Positions 6,772 to 16,889 of a stretch of DNA of 64,000 bases are shown in pieces. Under the pieces are notes generated by a model. The model was not told the DNA's origin, ran no database searches, and saw only the letters and a program-made list of their open reading frames with translations. The stretch comes from Mesorhizobium sp. B2-1-8 (lineage in GTDB: Bacteria; Pseudomonadota; Alphaproteobacteria; Rhizobiales; Rhizobiaceae). Within the stretch, counting starts at the first letter, position 1, and each line of letters opens with the position of its first letter. The DNA lies in contig NZ_CP083952.1 of assembly GCF_006442545.2 (NCBI RefSeq), positions 3,573,501 to 3,637,500 on the forward strand, given 5' to 3'. The translations under genes and the position numbers were made by a program.

Positions 6772-8157
6772 GTGCCGTCAGTACGCAAATCACTTTTCAC
6801 CGCCGTCCTCGTGTCGGCGACCGCGCTATCCCCACTGGCTGCATCGGCTGAAACCATCACCGGTGCCCTTGCAAAAGCCTACCAGTACAATTCCACACTG
6901 AATGCATCGCGTGCCGGTGTGCGCGTCACCGACGAGAGCGTGGCCATCGCCAAGTCGGGCTGGCGCCCGACGGTTACCGGGTCGGCCAACATCGACTATA
7001 CGAACACGCGCCAGGCAAATGGCGGCGGCAATTCGAAGCTGACAAGCGGCAGCTACGGCATCCAGATCAACCAGTTGCTGTTCGACGGTTTCCAGACGAG
7101 GAACAATGTCGCGGCGGCCGAATCCCAGGTCAAGGCGTCGGTCGAAAGCCTGCGCAACACCGAAGAGAACACGCTGTTCAGCGCGGCCACCGCCTATATG
7201 GACGTGATTCGCGACCGGCAGATCGCGGTGCTGACCCAGCAGAACCTGCAGTTCCTGACCGAACAGGCGCGCGCCGCGCGGTCGCGCTTCGACGTCGGCG
7301 AAGGTACGCGCACCGATGTCGCGCAGGCCGATGCCCAGCGCGCCTCGGCTGTGGCCTCGCTCAGTGCTGCCCGTGCGCAGGCATTGGCCAGTGCCGCGAC
7401 CTATCACCAGGTTGTCGGCGACGAGCCGGGCAAGCTCAAGCCAGCCGCGCCGTTGGGACGGTTGCTGCCGTCGAGCCTCGACGCCGCGATCGCCATCGGC
7501 TCGGCCGAACATCCGGCCATCCTTGCCACCCAGCATCTGGTCGACGCCGCGGCGTTCTCGGTGAAATCGGCCGAGGGCGCGCTGTTGCCGCAGTTGTCGG
7601 CGTCGGCCGGTATTTCGGAAAACTACCGCAAAGCCATCCCCGACGTGACGGGTTCCAACGGCAATTCGACCTCGGCCAATATCGGCGCGACGCTGACCAT
7701 CCCGATCTATTCCGGCGGACGGACCTCGGCGGTCGTCCGGCAGGACAAGGAGTCGCTCGGGCAAGCGCGCATCCAGGTCGACGTCAGCCGCGACCAGGTG
7801 CGCCAGGCCGTCGCCACGGCATGGTCGCAATACACCGCCGCGCAGCAAAGCGTATCCGCCAACAGGCAAGTGATCGAAGCCGCACAGCTGGCGCTGAACG
7901 GCGTCATCGAGGAACGCAATGTCGGCCAGCGCACGACGCTCGACGTGCTCAATGCGCAGGCTACCCTCATCACCGCCAAGATCAACCAAGCCAATTCCGA
8001 ACACGACGTGGTCGTGGCGAGCTATGCCATCCTCTCGGCGGTCGGCCGTCTGTCGGTCGACCGGCTTGCGCTGCAGGTGACGAAGTACAGGCCTGAAGAG
8101 CACTACAACGCCGTCAAGGACAAGTGGATCGGCCTGCGCACGCCGGATGGCCGCTAG
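6772..8157 (+). CDS. tolC: TolC-family outer membrane efflux channel
   Basis: About 461 residues from the GTG at 6772; an in-frame ATG at 6670 would add 34 residues without signal-peptide character. The chosen start gives a signal peptide (VRKSLFTAVLVSATALSPLA, cleavage near ASA-ET). Two tandem OEP repeats follow, with the long alpha-barrel helices (QVKASVESLRNTEENTLFSA; QARIQVDVSRDQVRQAVATA) and strands such as GIQINQLLFDGFQTRN and GATLTIPIYSGG. The trimer forms the outer-membrane duct for type I secretion and multidrug efflux. Rhizobial TolC is needed for export of symbiotic proteins and drugs (family knowledge). Confidence 0.93.
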   Translation: MPSVRKSLFTAVLVSATALSPLAASAETITGALAKAYQYNSTLNASRAGVRVTDESVAIAKSGWRPTVTGSANIDYTNTRQANGGGNSKLTSGSYGIQINQLLFDGFQTRNNVAAAESQVKASVESLRNTEENTLFSAATAYMDVIRDRQIAVLTQQNLQFLTEQARAARSRFDVGEGTRTDVAQADAQRASAVASLSAARAQALASAATYHQVVGDEPGKLKPAAPLGRLLPSSLDAAIAIGSAEHPAILATQHLVDAAAFSVKSAEGALLPQLSASAGISENYRKAIPDVTGSNGNSTSANIGATLTIPIYSGGRTSAVVRQDKESLGQARIQVDVSRDQVRQAVATAWSQYTAAQQSVSANRQVIEAAQLALNGVIEERNVGQRTTLDVLNAQATLITAKINQANSEHDVVVASYAILSAVGRLSVDRLALQVTKYRPEEHYNAVKDKWIGLRTPDGR

Positions 8158-8407
8158 GCGCTTCGTTCGAACGGCGTTTCCGGGCTGGGCGATTCGACCG
8201 GAAACGCGGGACTGTCGTTGTCCCTCGGTTGATTGCTGACGGGGAGCCGTCATACGGCTTTGGCGGAATCGCTCTAATCTGTTGAAATCCCACATGTCCC
8301 CAGATTGGGGATTCTCGTGCGGCGATCCGTCGGTTACGCTGTCGCCATGATTCGAATCCGGCTTTTGCCGGAGCGGAAACCTGCAACGGGTCACAAGGGC
8401 GGCGGAT
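8158..8407. promoter_or_regulatory. tolC-popZ intergenic region with hairpins
   Basis: A 10-bp perfect inverted repeat (8174-8183 with 8198-8207) and a following GGGAC/GTCCC hairpin lie just after tolC and may end its transcript, although no long T-run follows. A TCCCCA/TGGGGA hairpin occurs near 8300. The remainder should hold the popZ promoter. Confidence 0.35.
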
Positions 8408-9247
8408 GTGACGATGGCAACGGCAAGCAGCGCACAGCGCGAACCCTCCATGGAAGAGATACTGGCTTCCATCAGGAGGATCATCGAAGACAGCGACAAC
8501 GGCCGCAAGCAGCCCGGCGAGACCGACGAGTTGCAGCAGGACCTGGAGCCCGCGCCGAGTGCTGTTGCGGCTGCGGACATCGACGCGTTCCGCGCCGAAC
8601 TGCATGCTGTCCCCGAGGTCAGGAAACCGGCCGCGACGGCGGAAGTCCAGGCGCCAGCCGCACAGCCGGTGATCGCACGCACGGAAGCGCCGCCGCGTGC
8701 CGACCCGGCCGCGGACAGGACGCCGACGACACTGGCCGAGGTCAGCGCCCGGATTGCCGCCGAGCCGATGCCCAGCCGCGACGCGCCGGCGGCTCCCGCG
8801 GAGGTTGCGACAAGTGAGGCTATCGTCGCCGATTGGCGTCGCGAGATCGCCGCGGTTGGCGAGCAAGCCAAGGCGATGCCGGACCGGAGCATCCGCAAGC
8901 CAGCGGCACAGCCGGAGGTGTCGGCGAGCGAAACGGCGGCGGAACCTGCGACAGAGCAATCTTCGTCGATCGATGCTGCAACGGGCACGGCTCAGGGGCG
9001 CGCGGCGGCAAACGAAGCGCATGCGGTGCGTCCCGCGATTCTTTCCGAACATGCCGGCCGGCAGGTTGCGGCCGCCTTCGGCGAACTGTCCGACGCCTTT
9101 GCAAGCCGCAGCAAGAAGACATTCGACGAGATGGCCGAAGAAATGCTGCGGCCGATGCTGCAGGACTGGCTGGACAACAATCTGCCGACGCTGGTCGAAA
9201 GACTGGTGCGCGAAGAGATCGAGCGCGTGGCACGCGGGGGGCAATAG
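8408..9247 (+). CDS. popZ: PopZ-type polar organizing protein (DUF2497)
   Basis: 279 residues. The N-terminus REPSMEEILASIRRIIEDSD is the conserved DUF2497 entry helix, the centre is a long acidic, proline/alanine-rich disordered linker, and the C-terminus (KTFDEMAEEMLRPMLQDWLD, then NNLPTLVERLVREEIERVAR) is the oligomerisation helix bundle. PopZ self-assembles into polar condensates that anchor the ParB-origin complex and cell-cycle proteins in alphaproteobacteria. The position immediately upstream of valS is conserved in the Rhizobiales. The start may be GTG 8408 or ATG 8414; neither has an obvious ribosome site. Confidence 0.88.
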   Translation: MTMATASSAQREPSMEEILASIRRIIEDSDNGRKQPGETDELQQDLEPAPSAVAAADIDAFRAELHAVPEVRKPAATAEVQAPAAQPVIARTEAPPRADPAADRTPTTLAEVSARIAAEPMPSRDAPAAPAEVATSEAIVADWRREIAAVGEQAKAMPDRSIRKPAAQPEVSASETAAEPATEQSSSIDAATGTAQGRAAANEAHAVRPAILSEHAGRQVAAAFGELSDAFASRSKKTFDEMAEEMLRPMLQDWLDNNLPTLVERLVREEIERVARGGQ

Positions 9248-9268
9248 CGTCCAGGCCTGCATTCCTGA

Positions 9269-9297
9269 AAAAACGCCGCCGTCGAGGCGGCGTTTCT
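9269..9297 (+). terminator. Rho-independent terminator after popZ
   Basis: AACGCCGCC and GGCGGCGTT form a 9-bp stem with a GTCGA loop, flanked by A and T runs. It separates popZ from valS. Confidence 0.85.
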
Positions 9298-9310
9298 CGT
9301 TGTGGCGCGG

Positions 9311-9478
9311 TCAGCCGCTGGTCGCAGAACTGGCGAAGGCGATCAAATTGCCGTCGGGGTCGCTGACAATGAACGTGCGGGAACCCCAGGGCTCGGTTCG
9401 TAGCGATGCCTCGGGCTCAAGATGCGGTTGCCGCGCGCCTTTCGTTGAAATGACCAAGGCCGCGCCTATCTGCTTGTA
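9311..9478 (-). pseudogene. C-terminal remnant of a VOC/glyoxalase-family gene
   Basis: On the minus strand the frame ends LRTEPWGSRTFIVSDPDGNL and then IAFASSATSG, the typical last beta strands of vicinal-oxygen-chelate proteins (xPWGxRxFxVxDPDGNxIxFA). Only about 55 recognisable residues remain, and the first half of the domain is absent; the frame runs into the valS promoter. I infer a decayed gene whose 5' part was lost. Confidence 0.6.
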
Positions 9479-9569
9479 AAGGCCCAGGCGGCCCTCGCGG
9501 TTGACTTGGCCAAGACCTTCCGATTTACACCGAACCAGCAAAATTCCCGACAGCGCGGACCGTTTCCCC

Positions 9570-12353
9570 ATGCTTGAAAAGACTTACGACGCCAAGACCG
9601 TCGAGCCCAAGATCGCCAAGGTGTGGGAGGAAGCCGACGCGTTTCGCGCCGGCGCGGGGGCGGAGGAGGGGGCCGAGGCCTTCACTATCGTCATTCCGCC
9701 GCCCAATGTCACCGGCTCGCTGCATATGGGCCATGCGCTCAACAACACGCTGCAGGACATCCTGGTTCGCTTCGAGCGCATGCGTGGCAAGAACGTCCTG
9801 TGGCAGCCCGGCATGGACCATGCCGGCATCGCCACGCAGATGGTGGTCGAGCGCCGGCTGATGGAAAAGCAGATCCATCGCCGCGATCTCACCCGCGAAG
9901 AATTCATCGAGAAGGTGTGGGAGTGGAAGGCCGAATCGGGTGGGTTGATCTTCAACCAGTTGAAACGTCTCGGCGCCTCCGCCGACTGGTCGCGCGAACG
10001 CTTCACCATGGACGAGGGCCTGTCCAAGGCCGTGCTCGAAGTGTTCGTCACGCTCTACAAGGAAGGGCTCATCTACAAGGACAAGCGCCTTGTGAACTGG
10101 GACCCGAAACTGTTGACCGCGATCTCCGATCTCGAGGTCGAGCAGCAGGAGGTCAACGGCAATCTCTGGCACTTCCGCTATCCGATCGAAGGCGCGACTT
10201 TCGATACGGAAAACCCGAAGACCTTCATCACCGTGGCGACGACGCGCCCCGAGACGATGCTGGGCGACACGGCTGTCGCGGTGCATCCCGACGATGAGCG
10301 GTTCCGGCATCTCGTCGGCAAGAACGTCGTCCTGCCTATCGTCGGGCGCAAGATACCTGTCGTGGCCGACGAGTATTCCGATCCGGAAAAGGGGTCGGGA
10401 GCGGTCAAGATCACGCCGGCGCATGATTTCAACGACTTCGAGGTCGGCAAGCGCCACAAGCTGCCGGCGATCAACGTCCTGACCGTCGAGGCCGCCGTTA
10501 CGCTCAGGGATAATGAGGACTTCCTCGCCGGCATCGATGTGACGCCGGAGCGTCAAGCCGTGTGGGACGGGCTCGACGGCCTCGACCGCTTCGTCGCGCG
10601 CAAGAAGATCGTCGAACTGATGGAGGCCGGCGGCTTCCTCGACAAGGTCGAGCCGCATCGCCATACCGTGCCGCATGGCGACCGCGGCGGGGTGCCGATC
10701 GAACCGTTCCTCACCGAACAGTGGTATGCCAACGCGGCCGAACTCGCCAAGCCGGCGATTGCCTCGGTGCGCGAGGGGCGCACCAATTTCGTCCCGAAGA
10801 ATTGGGAAAAAACCTATTTCGACTGGATGGAGAACATCCAGCCCTGGTGCATTTCGCGCCAGCTCTGGTGGGGGCATCAGATCCCGGCCTGGTATGGGCC
10901 GGACGGGCACGTCTTCGTCGAGAAATCCGAGGAAGAGGCGCTGAGTGCCGCCATCGAATATTATCTGGCGCTCGAAGGGCCGTGGAAGGCCTGGGTCGAG
11001 GACAAGCTCGAGACCTTCAAGCCCGGCGAGATCCTGACCCGCGACGAGGATGTGCTCGACACCTGGTTTTCGTCGGCGCTGTGGCCGTTCTCGACGCTGG
11101 GTTGGCCGGACCAAACGCCGGAGCTGAAGACCTATTACCAAACCGACGTGCTGGTGACCGGCTTCGACATCATCTTCTTCTGGGTTGCCCGCATGATGAT
11201 GATGGGCCTGCACTTCATGGACGAGGAGCCGTTCCACACCGTCTATGTGCACGCACTGGTGCGCGACAAGAACGGGCAGAAGATGTCGAAGTCGAAAGGC
11301 AACGTCATCGATCCGCTCGACCTGATCGACGAATATGGCGCCGACGCGCTGCGTTTCACGCTTGCCGTGATGGCGGCGCAGGGGCGCGACGTGAAGCTCG
11401 ACCCGGCGCGCATCGCCGGCTATCGCAATTTCGGCACCAAGCTGTGGAACGCGACGCGCTTTGCCGAGATGAACGAAGTCGCGCGCAACGACGATTTCTG
11501 GCTGAACGACGCCAAGCTGGCGGTCAACCGCTGGATCCTGACCGAGCTGACGCGCGCCGCGCGCGAGGTCACCGACGGCATCACCTCGTATCGCTTCAAC
11601 GAGGCGGCTGGAGCCGCCTACCGCTTCGTCTGGAACCTGTTCTGCGACTGGTATCTGGAACTGCTGAAGCCGGTGTTCATGGGCACGGACGAGGCCGCCA
11701 AGGCCGAAAGCCGCGCCTGCGTAGCGTTCGTGCTCGACGAGATCTACAAGCTCCTGCATCCGATGATGCCGTTCATGACCGAAGAACTGTGGGCGCAGAC
11801 CGCGGGCGAGGGCAAGGAACGCGCCTCGCTGCTGTGCCATGCCGCGTGGCCGTCGCCGGATTTCGAGGACGCTGAAGCGGCTGCCGACATCAACTGGCTG
11901 GTCGATCTCGTCTCCGGCATCCGCTCGGTGCGCTCGGAGATGAACGTGCCGCCGGCGGCCATTGCGCCGCTCGTGGTGGTCGGCGCCAATGACGTGACGC
12001 GCGAACGGCTGGTTCGCGAGGAGTCCGCGATCAAGCGGCTGGCGCGTGTCGGTGACATCTCGCTCGCCGATACGGCACCCAAGGGCTCGGCGCAGATGGT
12101 GCTCAACGAGGCGACGATCTGCCTGCCGCTTGGCAGCCTGATCGACCTCACCGCGGAGGCCGCGCGGTTGCAGAAGGAACTGGTCAAGGTGACCGAGGAA
12201 ATCGCGCGCCTGCACAAGAAGCTGTCGAATGAGAAATTCGTCGCCAGCGCGCCGGCCGAGATCGTGGAAGCCGAGCGGGAAAAGCTCGCCGAATATCGCG
12301 ACGCCCAGGACAAGCTTTCAGTGGCGTTGACCAGGGTTCGCGACGCCGGCTGA
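9570..12353 (+). CDS. valS: Valyl-tRNA synthetase
   Basis: 927 residues of a class I aminoacyl-tRNA synthetase that charges tRNA-Val. The HIGH-type motif is PPPNVTGSLHMGHALNNT near residue 45 and the KMSKS motif is KNGQKMSKSKGNVIDPLDL near residue 570. The CP1 editing domain lies between them (TTRPETMLGDTAVAVHP). The C-terminal coiled-coil arm typical of ValRS is the lysine-rich LQKELVKVTEEIARLHKKL region. The start at 9570 (MLEKTYDAKTVEPKIAKVWE) is chosen because the conserved family N-terminus begins there; an upstream in-frame start at 9501 adds unrelated residues. Confidence 0.98.
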   Translation: MLEKTYDAKTVEPKIAKVWEEADAFRAGAGAEEGAEAFTIVIPPPNVTGSLHMGHALNNTLQDILVRFERMRGKNVLWQPGMDHAGIATQMVVERRLMEKQIHRRDLTREEFIEKVWEWKAESGGLIFNQLKRLGASADWSRERFTMDEGLSKAVLEVFVTLYKEGLIYKDKRLVNWDPKLLTAISDLEVEQQEVNGNLWHFRYPIEGATFDTENPKTFITVATTRPETMLGDTAVAVHPDDERFRHLVGKNVVLPIVGRKIPVVADEYSDPEKGSGAVKITPAHDFNDFEVGKRHKLPAINVLTVEAAVTLRDNEDFLAGIDVTPERQAVWDGLDGLDRFVARKKIVELMEAGGFLDKVEPHRHTVPHGDRGGVPIEPFLTEQWYANAAELAKPAIASVREGRTNFVPKNWEKTYFDWMENIQPWCISRQLWWGHQIPAWYGPDGHVFVEKSEEEALSAAIEYYLALEGPWKAWVEDKLETFKPGEILTRDEDVLDTWFSSALWPFSTLGWPDQTPELKTYYQTDVLVTGFDIIFFWVARMMMMGLHFMDEEPFHTVYVHALVRDKNGQKMSKSKGNVIDPLDLIDEYGADALRFTLAVMAAQGRDVKLDPARIAGYRNFGTKLWNATRFAEMNEVARNDDFWLNDAKLAVNRWILTELTRAAREVTDGITSYRFNEAAGAAYRFVWNLFCDWYLELLKPVFMGTDEAAKAESRACVAFVLDEIYKLLHPMMPFMTEELWAQTAGEGKERASLLCHAAWPSPDFEDAEAAADINWLVDLVSGIRSVRSEMNVPPAAIAPLVVVGANDVTRERLVREESAIKRLARVGDISLADTAPKGSAQMVLNEATICLPLGSLIDLTAEAARLQKELVKVTEEIARLHKKLSNEKFVASAPAEIVEAEREKLAEYRDAQDKLSVALTRVRDAG

Positions 12354-12713
12354 AGGGCAGATTCGCCTATGACGCCGGGGCGAATTCCCATGCGTCACCT
12401 GCCTCGAAAATAGGCATTCCGTTGCGTTAATATTGACGTAAACGGAAACTTTTAGCCCCATTGTTGCCATAATGTAACAATGGGGCTAACTCCCTTCAAA
12501 ACTAGCAGTTTTTGAGCCTTTTAGGGCTATTTTTGTTCATTTTGTCGGCTGGCTGGACGTGCCGCGGGCCATTTTTGCTCCTGTGGCACGGTTCTGCATT
12601 TTCTCGAAAATGGGTTTGGCGAGCATGTACATGTACGCCTCGGCACTTCGTTGTTGCGCCGTTAACCTGAATTGGTTCTAGCTTGACCCACTAGTTATTC
12701 GGGGAGGACATCC
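12354..12713. promoter_or_regulatory. valS-fadL intergenic region with 14-bp inverted repeat
   Basis: No gene is seen. A perfect 14-bp inverted repeat (TTAGCCCCATTGTT at 12452-12465, AACAATGGGGCTAA at 12476-12489, 10-base loop) lacks a T-run and could be an operator or the valS terminator. A TTGACGTAAAC half-site lies just before it at 12433 and a GTACATGTAC palindrome at 12627. A good GGGGAGGA ribosome site precedes the next ATG. Confidence 0.5.
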
Positions 12714-13934
12714 ATGACCAATTTGCGTCTGAAAGCACTGCTGGGGGCAGGGTGCTTTTCGCTGGCTTTGATGGGCTCGGTTATTCATCCGGCGCAAGCC
12801 GGCGGTCTGGAGCGCGGCGGCTACGATATCGACCTGCTGTTCGATCCGGCGCCATTCACTACGGAAGCTGAAGCGACCTATGTGATGCCAGATCGCAAGT
12901 ACGAGAATGCGCGTGGTCCTGGCGGAGCTAATCTAGGCTTGGGCACCTCAGCCGATGGTGCCGAGGGTTATTGGGTTCCGCGCATAGGGGCCAAGGTCCA
13001 AATTGTGCAAGGCGTCGACTGCATGGTCGACTATTCGCAACCCTGGGGCGCGCACACGGCGCCAGGTATATGGAACGGAGCGCTCTCTAATATCGAAACC
13101 GATATCAAGAGCGACAACTACGCAGGTACCTGCTCCTACAAAATGGATGCCGGCAAGGGCCAGCTCCGCTTTATCGGCGGCTTGTTCTACCAGGATATCT
13201 CGGGCTTTAAGGAAAGCCTGGTGAATGTTTTTCCGGCACTGACGGGTCGTGTCGACCTGAAAACCAGCGGCTGGGGCTGGCGCGCGGGCATCGCTTACGA
13301 GATCCCCGACATCGCGTTGCGCGCAAGCCTGGTCTACAATTCGAAAGTCAAGCTCGACAATATCGAGGGAACGCTGGATCTCACCAGTATCGGCAGGGGC
13401 ATTACCCCCATCTTTGGCTCAACGCAGTACATGCCTGATACCCTGGAGTTGAAACTTCAGTCAGGCATCGCGCCCGGCTGGCTCGCCTTTGGCTCGGTCA
13501 AGTGGGTCAACTGGAGCCTGCTGCAAAGCGTTCCGATCTGCCCTGTGGGTTTCCCCGCTTCGTCATGCTTCACCGGTTCGCCGGCCGCGGTGACTTCGCT
13601 CGATCTGATGTATCGTGACGGCTGGACCGTCACAGGCGGTCTCGGCCACAAGTTCAACGATCAGTGGAGTGCCGCCGGCCAGCTTTCGTGGGATCGTGGC
13701 ACCTCGCATGGTTATGGTGCGCAGACTGATACATGGACGCTGGGTGGTGGCGTGGCCTATACGCCGTCGCCGAACGTCGAAATTCGTTTGGCGGGAGCGG
13801 TCGGCGTGTTGACCAGCGGTCACTCAGGAGAATTGGTTGGTGAAAACGGCTATATTGCCGGCGAGGATGCCAGCTACGACTTCGGCAACGATCTGGTCAC
13901 CGCGATTTCCGGCGGCGTAAAGATCAAGTTCTAA
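12714..13934 (+). CDS. OmpP1/FadL-family outer membrane transporter
   Basis: 406 residues with a signal peptide (AGCFSLALMGSVIHPAQA-GG) and a beta-barrel ending in a terminal Phe (SGGVKIKF), as outer-membrane insertion by BamA requires. The post-signal segment GGLERGGYDIDLLFDP is the FadL N-terminal hatch, and repeated amphipathic strands such as GWRAGIAYEIPDIALRASLV follow. FadL-type channels bring long-chain fatty acids and other hydrophobic compounds across the outer membrane. It stands alone between an operator-like inverted repeat and a terminator, so it is probably monocistronic and regulated. Confidence 0.85.
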   Translation: MTNLRLKALLGAGCFSLALMGSVIHPAQAGGLERGGYDIDLLFDPAPFTTEAEATYVMPDRKYENARGPGGANLGLGTSADGAEGYWVPRIGAKVQIVQGVDCMVDYSQPWGAHTAPGIWNGALSNIETDIKSDNYAGTCSYKMDAGKGQLRFIGGLFYQDISGFKESLVNVFPALTGRVDLKTSGWGWRAGIAYEIPDIALRASLVYNSKVKLDNIEGTLDLTSIGRGITPIFGSTQYMPDTLELKLQSGIAPGWLAFGSVKWVNWSLLQSVPICPVGFPASSCFTGSPAAVTSLDLMYRDGWTVTGGLGHKFNDQWSAAGQLSWDRGTSHGYGAQTDTWTLGGGVAYTPSPNVEIRLAGAVGVLTSGHSGELVGENGYIAGEDASYDFGNDLVTAISGGVKIKF

Positions 13935-13954
13935 ACTCCTGAATATTATAAGAA

Positions 13955-13982
13955 AAGGCCGGGCATCGCTCGCCTTTTTTGT
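13955..13982 (+). terminator. Terminator after fadL-type gene
   Basis: AAAGGC ... GCCTTT stem with an imperfect inner part and a T6 run (13975-13980). Confidence 0.6.
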
Positions 13983-14223
13983 TTGAGCCGGCCTTGCCGA
14001 CAAGTCTGTTATCCAAGCTAAGTTGCATATAAGCCGCACCTCGGCCGCATCGTATAAATGTGACGTTTTGGCAACACTTTTTGAACAACCCCTCCGCTAA
14101 AGGTCAGGCCGAGAAAATTGCCCATTTCCCGCCATAAACCCGGCGCACCTCGAACTCGTCTCGGGACACGCGCCAGAAGGCCCGGCGATGGGACAGGCCG
14201 CACCGCCCGCGGCAAGGAAGAGA

Positions 14224-15948
14224 ATGGACGCCAAGGTCATCTCAAAGGCTAAGCTCCCTAGCCGCTATGTGACTGTCGGTCCGGCGCGTGCGCCGCACCG
14301 CTCCTATCTCTATGCCATGGGCCTGTCTGCGGCCGAGATCGCGCAGCCGCTGGTCGGCGTCGCGTCCTGCTGGAACGAAGCAGCACCCTGCAACATCTCG
14401 CTGATGCGCCAGGCACAGGTGGTCAAGAAGGGCGTGGCCGCCGCCAACGGCACGCCGCGCGAGTTCTGCACCATCACCGTCACCGACGGCATTGCCATGG
14501 GTCACCAGGGGATGAAGTCGTCGCTGGTGTCGCGCGAGGTCATCGCCGATTCGGTCGAACTCACCATGCGCGGCCATTGCTACGACGCGCTGGTCGGTCT
14601 CGCCGGCTGCGACAAGTCGCTGCCCGGCATGATGATGGCCATGGTGCGGCTCAACGTGCCGTCGATCTTCATCTATGGCGGCTCGATCCTGCCGGGCAGC
14701 TATCGCGGCCGCCAGATCACCGTGCAGGATGTGTTCGAGGCGGTCGGCCAGCACTCGGTCGGCACGATCGACGATGCCGAACTGCTCGAAATCGAGCAGG
14801 CCGCCTGTCCGTCGGCTGGTTCCTGCGGCGCACAGTTCACCGCCAACACCATGGCCACCGTCGCGGAGGCCATCGGTCTCGCGCTGCCCTATTCCTGCGG
14901 CGCACCGGCGCCCTACGAAATGCGCGACCGCTTCAATTTCGCCTCGGGCGAAAAGGTCATGGAGCTGATCGCCAAAAACATCCGGCCGCGCGACATCGTC
15001 ACGCTGAAGGCGCTGGAAAATGCGGCGACCGTGGTTTCAGCCACCGGAGGCTCGACCAATGCGGCGCTGCACCTGCCGGCGATCGCGCATGAGGCGGGGA
15101 TCAAATTCGACCTGTTCGACGTGGCGAAAATCTTCGAGAAGACGCCTTACATCGCCGATCTCAAGCCAGGCGGCAAATATGTCGCCAAGGACATGTTCGA
15201 GGCAGGCGGCATTCCGCTGCTGATGAAGACGCTGCTCGATCACGGCTATCTGCATGGCGATTGCCTGACGGTCACTGGCCGTACTTTGGCCGAAAATATG
15301 GAGCACGTTGCCTGGAATGAACACCAGGATGTGGTTCGCCCGGCCAACAGACCAATTACCCAAACCGGCGGTGTCGTGGGGTTGAAGGGAAACCTTGCTC
15401 CCGAAGGCGCGATCGTGAAGGTCGCGGGCATGGCGGAGCTGAAATTCTCCGGCCCGGCGCGCTGCTTCGATTCGGAAGAGGAATGTTTTGAGGCGGTGAC
15501 GAACCGCGCCTATCGGGAAGGCGAGGTTCTGGTCATCCGCTATGAGGGACCGCGCGGCGGCCCGGGCATGCGTGAGATGCTGTCGACGACCGCGGCGCTC
15601 TACGGCCAGGGCATGGGCGGCAAGGTGGCGCTGATCACCGACGGCCGATTCTCGGGCGCGACACGCGGCTTCTGCATCGGCCATGTCGGCCCGGAAGCGG
15701 CGGTTGGCGGTCCGATCGGTCTCATCAGGGATGGCGACGTGATCTCGATCGACGCGGTGAACGGCACGATCGAGGTAGCACTGTCCGATAGCGAGTTGGC
15801 GGCGCGGGCGAAGACATGGAAGGCGCGCACGACCGACTATCAGTCGGGCGCGATATGGAAATACGCACAGACGGTAGGGTCCGCCAGGGATGGCGCGGTC
15901 ACCCATCCGGGCGGTGCGAAAGAAACACACTGCTATGCGGATATCTGA
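14224..15948 (+). CDS. ilvD: Dihydroxy-acid dehydratase
   Basis: 574 residues. It catalyses dehydration of 2,3-dihydroxy-isovalerate and -methylvalerate to the keto acids in valine, leucine and isoleucine synthesis. The iron-sulfur cysteines are visible in [29 protein letters not shown] and [16 protein letters not shown]; the C-terminal catalytic loop is [19 protein letters not shown]. The ATG at 14224 has AAGGAAGAG in front; an in-frame start at 14188 is less likely. Its stop overlaps the start region of exoR by 14 bases, so the two are probably co-transcribed. Confidence 0.96.
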   Translation: MDAKVISKAKLPSRYVTVGPARAPHRSYLYAMGLSAAEIAQPLVGVASCWNEAAPCNISLMRQAQVVKKGVAAANGTPREFCTITVTDGIAMGHQGMKSSLVSREVIADSVELTMRGHCYDALVGLAGCDKSLPGMMMAMVRLNVPSIFIYGGSILPGSYRGRQITVQDVFEAVGQHSVGTIDDAELLEIEQAACPSAGSCGAQFTANTMATVAEAIGLALPYSCGAPAPYEMRDRFNFASGEKVMELIAKNIRPRDIVTLKALENAATVVSATGGSTNAALHLPAIAHEAGIKFDLFDVAKIFEKTPYIADLKPGGKYVAKDMFEAGGIPLLMKTLLDHGYLHGDCLTVTGRTLAENMEHVAWNEHQDVVRPANRPITQTGGVVGLKGNLAPEGAIVKVAGMAELKFSGPARCFDSEEECFEAVTNRAYREGEVLVIRYEGPRGGPGMREMLSTTAALYGQGMGGKVALITDGRFSGATRGFCIGHVGPEAAVGGPIGLIRDGDVISIDAVNGTIEVALSDSELAARAKTWKARTTDYQSGAIWKYAQTVGSARDGAVTHPGGAKETHCYADI

Positions 15949-16786
15949 GTTGTTGAAGTCAACACCAGAGTTGTTGAGGTCATCCGTCCTTTCGGCACTG
16001 GTCGCGGTTGCGATCTTTGGCGCCGTGGGCCAGGCCATGGCCTTCGACGACAAGGTGTTCGACGACAAGACCGGCGTCAAGCCGCAGTCGAGCCCCTGGG
16101 CGGTGTTCCAGTTCGGTTTCTCCGCCTACAAGAGCGGCCACAAGGAGCAGGCAGCCGAGGCCTATAAATACGCCGCCGAAAACGGCCAGATCGGCGCCAC
16201 CTGGAAGCTTGCCCGCATGTATGCCGAAGGCGACGGCGTGGCCCGCGACGATTATGAGGCGTTCAAGTTCTTCTCGGAGATCGTCGACCAGGACGTCGAG
16301 CCCGGCTCTCCGGAAGAAAGCTACGTCTCCGACGCGCTGGTGGCGCTGGGCGACTATCTGCGCAAGGGCATTCCCGGCAGCCCGGTCACCGAGAACGAAG
16401 TGGCGGCGCAGGAATACTACATGCGCGCCGCCGCCAACTACCGCAATCCGAACGCCCAGTTCGAGATGGGCCAGATGTTCCTGAAGGGCGAGGGCGGCGT
16501 GAAGGCCAGCGTCAGGCAGGCCGGGCGCTGGTTCCAGCTCGCCGCCGAGAAGGGCCATGCCGGTGCGCAAGCGACGCTTGGCCACCTGTTGTTCCAGAGC
16601 GGCAAGATCGTGCGCGGCCTGGCGATGATGACCGCGGCCCTCGAGCGTGCCTCGCCGGCCGATCAGCCCTGGATCCGCGGCATGCAGGAAGAGGCCTTCG
16701 CCGCGGCCGGCGAAGCCGACCGCCGCACCGCGATCTCGCTGGCGGACGACATCCTGACCAAGGGCAACAACGCCGATCAGGAGTAG
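15935..16786 (+). CDS. exoR: ExoR-type periplasmic Sel1-repeat regulator
   Basis: 283 residues from the ATG at 15935, beginning with a signal peptide ([20 protein letters not shown], cleavage near AMA-FD). Sel1-like helical repeats follow: [40 protein letters not shown], then [20 protein letters not shown] and [20 protein letters not shown]. This order and the [14 protein letters not shown] end match rhizobial ExoR, which binds the periplasmic domain of the ExoS sensor and holds the ExoS/ChvI system off until it is proteolysed. It thereby controls exopolysaccharide and motility. The ATG lies inside ilvD. Confidence 0.88.
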   Translation: MRISELLKSTPELLRSSVLSALVAVAIFGAVGQAMAFDDKVFDDKTGVKPQSSPWAVFQFGFSAYKSGHKEQAAEAYKYAAENGQIGATWKLARMYAEGDGVARDDYEAFKFFSEIVDQDVEPGSPEESYVSDALVALGDYLRKGIPGSPVTENEVAAQEYYMRAAANYRNPNAQFEMGQMFLKGEGGVKASVRQAGRWFQLAAEKGHAGAQATLGHLLFQSGKIVRGLAMMTAALERASPADQPWIRGMQEEAFAAAGEADRRTAISLADDILTKGNNADQE

Positions 16787-16889
16787 GGTCGACAACCCTA
16801 TTTCTTCACGGCCGTCGCGGAAATTCTTCAATCTGGAAACCTGGCCGAGCGGTCGCTTGCAAAGCAACACCGCCCGCCACTCGAGGCAC

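Noticed and set aside
6826..8988. 720-residue open frame antisense to tolC/popZ
   Set aside because: It lies opposite two well-identified genes and its Arg/Ala/Gly-rich, low-complexity sequence is the usual shadow of GC-rich coding DNA.
9525..12215. 896-residue open frame antisense to valS
   Set aside because: Shadow of valS; no recognisable domain and no start signals.
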